NCBI GenBank assembly: GCA_963714425.1
Contig: CAVQOI010000009.1
Location: forward strand, 1 to 64,000
Direction: 5' to 3'
DNA from: DATCYX01 sp963714425
Lineage (GTDB): Bacteria > Chloroflexota > Anaerolineae > Anaerolineales > UBA4823
DNA length: 64,000 bases
Position 1 is the stretch's first letter; every line of letters starts with the position of its first letter. The notes under the pieces are model-generated. The model worked only from the letters and a program-made list of their open reading frames with translations. It was not told where the DNA came from and did not search any database. Positions 61,390 through 64,000 of this stretch are shown here, in pieces. A program made the translations under genes and the position numbers.

Positions 61390-62101
61390 ACGCAGCACGT
61401 GTGAACTCAAGAAATAGCTGGCGCATGGACAGGTGCTCTTGCATCCACTCGGGATGCCACTGCACCGCCAGCCCAAAAGCATATCCGGGTAGCTCGAAAG
61501 CTTCGATCAAGCCATCTGGGGAGCAAGCAGTGGCGCGCAGTCGAGAGGCAAGCTGGCGGATACCCTGGTGATGCAGACTGTTGACTTCCATCGAAGTACT
61601 CCCTACTATTTTCGCCAGCTGGCTGTCGCCTTCAATCTTTACCGGGTGAGCTAAATAATCACGGGGGCGATCGTCAAAATTATCGTGCTGGAGAGCATTT
61701 GGATATTGGTCTCCCAGGTCCTCATACAGGGTTCCCCCCAGCGCCACATTGATCACTTGTAACCCGCGGCAGATACCCAGGAAAGGCACCTTGCGCCTCA
61801 AAGTTTGCTCGAGCAGCGAGGCCTCCACACGGTCGCGGTCCTCGTCCACAAATCCAACGCGCGGGTGCGGCTCGCCTCCGTAGCGCTCAGGCTTAACATC
61901 TCCGCCACCGCTGAAGAGCACCCCATCCAGGCGCGAGACCAGTAGCTCGAGGGCTGCTTCGCTTAAACCCAGAGGGATCAAAACTGGTGCAGCGCCCGCC
62001 TCCAGCAGTGCGCTGGCGTAGGCCTCGGTTAAGGTGAATGCTGGAAAGCCATACAGGCTGGTATTGCGGCTGGTTGTGACACCGATCAACATCACAGACA
62101 T
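61364..62101 (-). CDS. Gamma-glutamyl-gamma-aminobutyrate hydrolase-like peptidase C26
   Basis: 245 residues from ATG 62101. Class I glutamine-amidotransferase fold: S-G-G-G-D-V-K-P near residue 64, nucleophile C111 in L-G-I-C-R-G-L-Q, then V-N-S-L-H-H-Q-G and V-Q-W-H-P-E-W with the catalytic His and Glu. PuuD-like family; the usual role is hydrolysis of gamma-glutamyl amides, but the substrate here is not assigned. No clear ribosome site before either of two nearby ATGs. Coupled to murI by overlap. Confidence 0.87.
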   Translation of the reverse strand: MSVMLIGVTTSRNTSLYGFPAFTLTEAYASALLEAGAAPVLIPLGLSEAALELLVSRLDGVLFSGGGDVKPERYGGEPHPRVGFVDEDRDRVEASLLEQTLRRKVPFLGICRGLQVINVALGGTLYEDLGDQYPNALQHDNFDDRPRDYLAHPVKIEGDSQLAKIVGSTSMEVNSLHHQGIRQLASRLRATACSPDGLIEAFELPGYAFGLAVQWHPEWMQEHLSMRQLFLEFTRAAYAYRRANT

Positions 62102-62113
62102 TCTGCAAGCCAA

Positions 62114-62139
62114 AAGGCGCAGCGTTCTCGCTGCGCCTT
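62114..62139 (-). terminator. Intrinsic terminator of rplS
   Basis: AAGGCGCAGCG (62114-62124) pairs perfectly with 62129-62139 over a TTCT loop; leftward it is followed by TTTT. It lies 12 bases after the rplS stop. Confidence 0.85.
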
Positions 62140-62151
62140 CAGAGGCAAAAC

Positions 62152-62502
62152 CTAAACTGTAAACTTCTGCTTGAGGCGAGAGCTCTTTCCCGAGCGCTCG
62201 CGCAGGTAATACAGCTTTGCACGGCGCACGTGCGAATGCCGCTCTACCTCAACCTTTTCCAGGCGCGGCGAGCGAAGCAAGAAGGTGCGTTCTACGCCCA
62301 CACCATTGCTGGCGATGCGCCGCACGGTGAAGTTGGCATTGTTGCCGGAGTTGCGCATGCGGATAACTGTGCCCTTGAACTCCTGGGTGCGCTCGCTGGT
62401 GCCTTCCTTAATACGTACGAAGACCTTGACCATATCCCCAGGACGAATCTGGGGCACGTTCTCGTTGGGGGCTGCCTCTACGGATTTCAATAGCTCTTCC
62501 AT
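62152..62502 (-). CDS. rplS: 50S ribosomal protein L19
   Basis: 116 residues. Typical L19: G-D-M-V-K-V-F-V-R-I-K-E-G, the F-K-G-T-V-I segment, V-G-V-E-R-T-F-L-L-R-S-P, and R-R-A-K-L-Y-Y-L-R-E-R-S-G-K-S-S-R-L-K. Sits at the interface of the ribosomal subunits. No trmD or rimM next to it, unlike in many bacteria. The upstream 218 bases to tRNA-Glu contain the leader; I see no further gene there. Confidence 0.97.
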   Translation of the reverse strand: MEELLKSVEAAPNENVPQIRPGDMVKVFVRIKEGTSERTQEFKGTVIRMRNSGNNANFTVRRIASNGVGVERTFLLRSPRLEKVEVERHSHVRRAKLYYLRERSGKSSRLKQKFTV

Positions 62503-62680
62503 TGGATTGCTTTCCTTCAGTCAAAAATTGCACACAAATCAAAGCCGCCAGAGGCGGCGCGGGTAGGAATTCTACCATGCCCAAGAGAATTTGAGAAGAC
62601 TATTACGAGATTTGAGAATGAATATTCGAATTCTATGCCTTCAGCTCAATCGCCTCCCTCGTCTCTCGATCCTGATTTCC

Positions 62681-62710
62681 TTGACCTGCCAATCGCCCCT
62701 GTGGTAAAAT
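62681..62710 (+). promoter_or_regulatory. Promoter of tRNA-Glu
   Basis: TTGACC (62681-62686), 18-base spacer, TAAAAT (62705-62710), ending ten bases before the mature tRNA 5' end. Confidence 0.75.
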
Positions 62711-62720
62711 CCGTCCGCTC

Positions 62721-62796
62721 GCCCCCATCGTCTAGGGGACCAGGACGCAGCCCTTTCAAGGCTAAAACGGGAGTTCGAATCTCCCTGGGGGCACCA
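62721..62796 (+). tRNA. trnE: tRNA-Glu (anticodon TTC)
   Basis: Acceptor GCCCCCA pairs with TGGGGGC at 62786-62792; discriminator A and encoded CCA end at 62796. Anticodon TTC at 62755-62757 in the loop CTTTCAA; the T arm reads GGGAG-TTCGAAT-CTCCC. The top pair of the anticodon stem is C-A, the rest is paired. Confidence 0.95.
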
Positions 62797-62802
62797 ACCA
62801 GG

Positions 62803-62834
62803 CGTAGTTCTCGTGTGGTTTGCACAGGACTACG
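62803..62834 (+). terminator. Terminator of tRNA-Glu
   Basis: CGTAGTTCT (62803-62811) pairs with AGGACTACG (62826-62834), with one G-T pair, then TCTTTTGTT. Seven bases after the tRNA end. Confidence 0.8.
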
Positions 62835-62963
62835 TCTTTTGTTACTTAAAAGAAGGCTCGTATCATTTCATGTTGCCTGCTCCCTATCGGTGCGGCTTGC
62901 ATTGATGTGATCCTTGAAGACTTAATGTATACCTCGATTTAAATCCACCCCACAAAACAGAAA

Positions 62964-62989
62964 AAGCCCCGGACATGCATCCGGGGCTT
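62964..62989 (-). terminator. Terminator of the secreted-protein gene
   Basis: AAGCCCCGGA (62964-62973) pairs with 62980-62989 over CATGCA; leftward it is followed by five T. Located about 45 bases after the stop. Confidence 0.88.
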
Positions 62990-63031
62990 CGCAGGAGAGC
63001 TTTGCTCTGAAATCTTTACAACTTGATAGGC

Positions 63032-63409
63032 TTATTCAATATCTAGGGATAAGCGGCAGATCAGGGAAACCCGCCCGCTTGGGAATACTCTCACGAAATA
63101 GTTATCCGTAGTGCCTCCCGGAGTTCCACAAACAGAATCTCCAGGAAGGGTCACCACAGTTTCTGGGGGCGTTTGCCCCTTATCTAGCTTGGCTTCGCAT
63201 TTCAGGACTCCCCTGTCATTGGAATAGACTGCCCACCACCAGACTGGAGTATTGAAATTACCCCACTCGCCAGCTACGATGCCACAGGATGTGTCAATTG
63301 GACGATAGCCAACCTCGGGTTGATCATCGCCTTTTCCAGCCAACACCGATGTAACTCCAAGTGTAAGTAAAATCAGCATCGCTAGTGTAATGACTAGAAC
63401 TTTCTTCAT
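63032..63409 (-). CDS. Small secreted protein of unknown function
   Basis: 125 residues from ATG 63409, with AAGGAG eight bases before it; the frame upstream is only extension. A Sec-type signal sequence (M-K-K-V-L-V-I-T-L-A-M-L-I-L-L) ends near A-G-K-G. The mature part has three cysteines plus one near the C-terminus and W-W-W-A-V-Y-S-N, giving a probable disulphide-bonded small domain. I do not recognise the family. It stands alone with its own terminator. Confidence 0.78.
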   Translation of the reverse strand: MKKVLVITLAMLILLTLGVTSVLAGKGDDQPEVGYRPIDTSCGIVAGEWGNFNTPVWWWAVYSNDRGVLKCEAKLDKGQTPPETVVTLPGDSVCGTPGGTTDNYFVRVFPSGRVSLICRLSLDIE

Positions 63410-63493
63410 CAAACTTACTCCTTCCCCACTGTTGTCTCCCGCTAAGATTAGTATATAAAAAAAATCATGAGATGTCAAATTTGAGATCGTCAT

Positions 63494-63887
63494 TCCTCAC
63501 CAGATCAACAATCTGTTAAAGGAATCCAGGCGAACGCTGCCTAACCCCAGGAGGGTCTCATCCCTATTGGCTGGTAGGGTTCTCCCCTCCATATCAGTCT
63601 AGTAATCATGGTCCCAACCACAGCACTTGGTGATGCTACGAGATTGTGAGGTTCTGAGAGGAAGCAAGTCGTATTTGGCCAGAAATTTCGCTCGCAATGG
63701 TTGCCGTGATTTTGGCTGAATCGGTCCCGGCAACCAGGGTAGCAGGTAATTTGCACTATAAATGCATCGATAGCTTCTTCTCATCCCCTCCGAAAGATGA
63801 ATATTCGCTGTGAATCCGAAAATTGCCCCCTATGCATGGTATATTATGACTATAACTATCTTTTTACTTCAGAAAGCGAGAAGGCCC
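63494..63887. other. Intergenic region with no recognised gene
   Basis: Nearly 400 bases. Short open frames on the leftward strand (63541-63756, 63599-63784) have no ribosome site and no recognisable motif. I see no repeat, RNA gene or terminator. Confidence 0.45.
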
Positions 63888-64000
63888 ATGACAAAATATC
63901 TATTGCTCTATATTGGTGGCGCCATGCCCCAAACCGAAGCTGAACAAGCCGCTGTGATGAAAGCCTGGGAAGCCTGGTATACATCTCTCGGTAATGCCGT
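63888..64000 (+). CDS. YciI-like domain protein, partial (runs off right edge)
   Basis: ATG 63888 follows GAGAAGG by 4 bases and opens M-T-K-Y-L-L-L-Y-I-G-G, continuing to the window end with M-K-A-W-E-A-W-Y-T-S-L-G. This matches the beginning of YciI/DGPF-type proteins, small ferredoxin-like folds of unclear function often linked to ECF sigma factors. Only 37 residues are visible. Confidence 0.7.
   Translation, partial: MTKYLLLYIGGAMPQTEAEQAAVMKAWEAWYTSLGNA

Noticed and set aside
63541..63756. 71-codon leftward ORF near the right end
   Set aside because: No ribosome site and no motif; probably chance.

Overview
The window looks like chromosome from an anaerobic member of the Chloroflexota, most likely class Anaerolineae. 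This is inferred, not proven. The pointers are a three-gene cluster (MSMEG_4193-type phosphatase, DUF3090 protein, SCO1664-type kinase-like protein) known mainly from Actinobacteria and Chloroflexota, a GatCAB amidotransferase, a Cheo-type SOS box, several TATAAT-proximal (leaderless-looking) starts, and very large polytopic glycosyltransferases. There are no rRNA genes, CRISPR arrays, insertion sequences or phage. One tRNA gene (Glu, TTC) is present.

Layout. 1-1.7 kb: a cyclic-nucleotide-binding protein cut by the left edge, behind an FAD oxidoreductase. 2-6.7 kb: rarA with a tiny leader ORF, the three-gene cluster, and homoserine dehydrogenase. 6.8-9.9 kb: a two-subunit CoA-transferase convergent with a thiolase, sharing a perfect hairpin. 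9.9-17.6 kb: a leftward block with a DMT exporter, a broken GGDEF gene, ogt, an ABC-2 exporter, tag, a GNAT, a small DUF6958-like protein, a VOC protein with an acidic tail, and an alkyltransferase-like (ATL) protein. The ATL promoter carries a LexA-type box in its spacer. 17.7-25.3 kb: a leftward monosaccharide ABC importer (permease, ATPase, binding protein) with a ROK regulator. 25.4-28.6 kb: tryptophanase and murJ. 28.6-31 kb: xseA-xseB with a membrane protein between them. 31.4-39 kb: HIT protein, acyltransferase, thiolase, 3-hydroxyacyl-CoA dehydrogenase, GMC oxidoreductase and lipoproteins. 39-45.7 kb: a leftward run containing gatC, gatA and gatB with a D-aminopeptidase and AlkD. 45.8-53.3 kb: acyl-CoA dehydrogenase, a 1519-residue YfhO/GT39-like membrane protein, a zinc dehydrogenase. 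53.3-58.4 kb: an acyl-CoA carboxylase operon (carboxyltransferase, hydrolase, biotin carboxylase, biotin carrier, CYTH protein). 58.4-64 kb: an FMN protein, a frameshifted PhoD-like phosphatase, murI, a C26 peptidase, rplS, tRNA-Glu, a small secreted protein, and the start of a YciI-like gene.

Metabolism. Two thiolases, a 3-hydroxyacyl-CoA dehydrogenase, a short-chain acyl-CoA dehydrogenase, a CoA-transferase and a biotin-dependent acyl-CoA carboxylase point to short-chain acyl-CoA or amino-acid fermentation chemistry; tryptophanase fits amino-acid use. DNA alkylation repair is unusually dense: Ogt, ATL, Tag and AlkD.

The most striking feature is in the sugar importer. The binding-protein gene contains two near-identical tandem copies of the whole sugar-binding domain. 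The ATPase gene carries, between its two nucleotide-binding domains, an in-frame and circularly permuted copy of the same sugar-binding domain, about 345 residues long, almost exactly one repeat unit. I know of no described importer ATPase with this layout.
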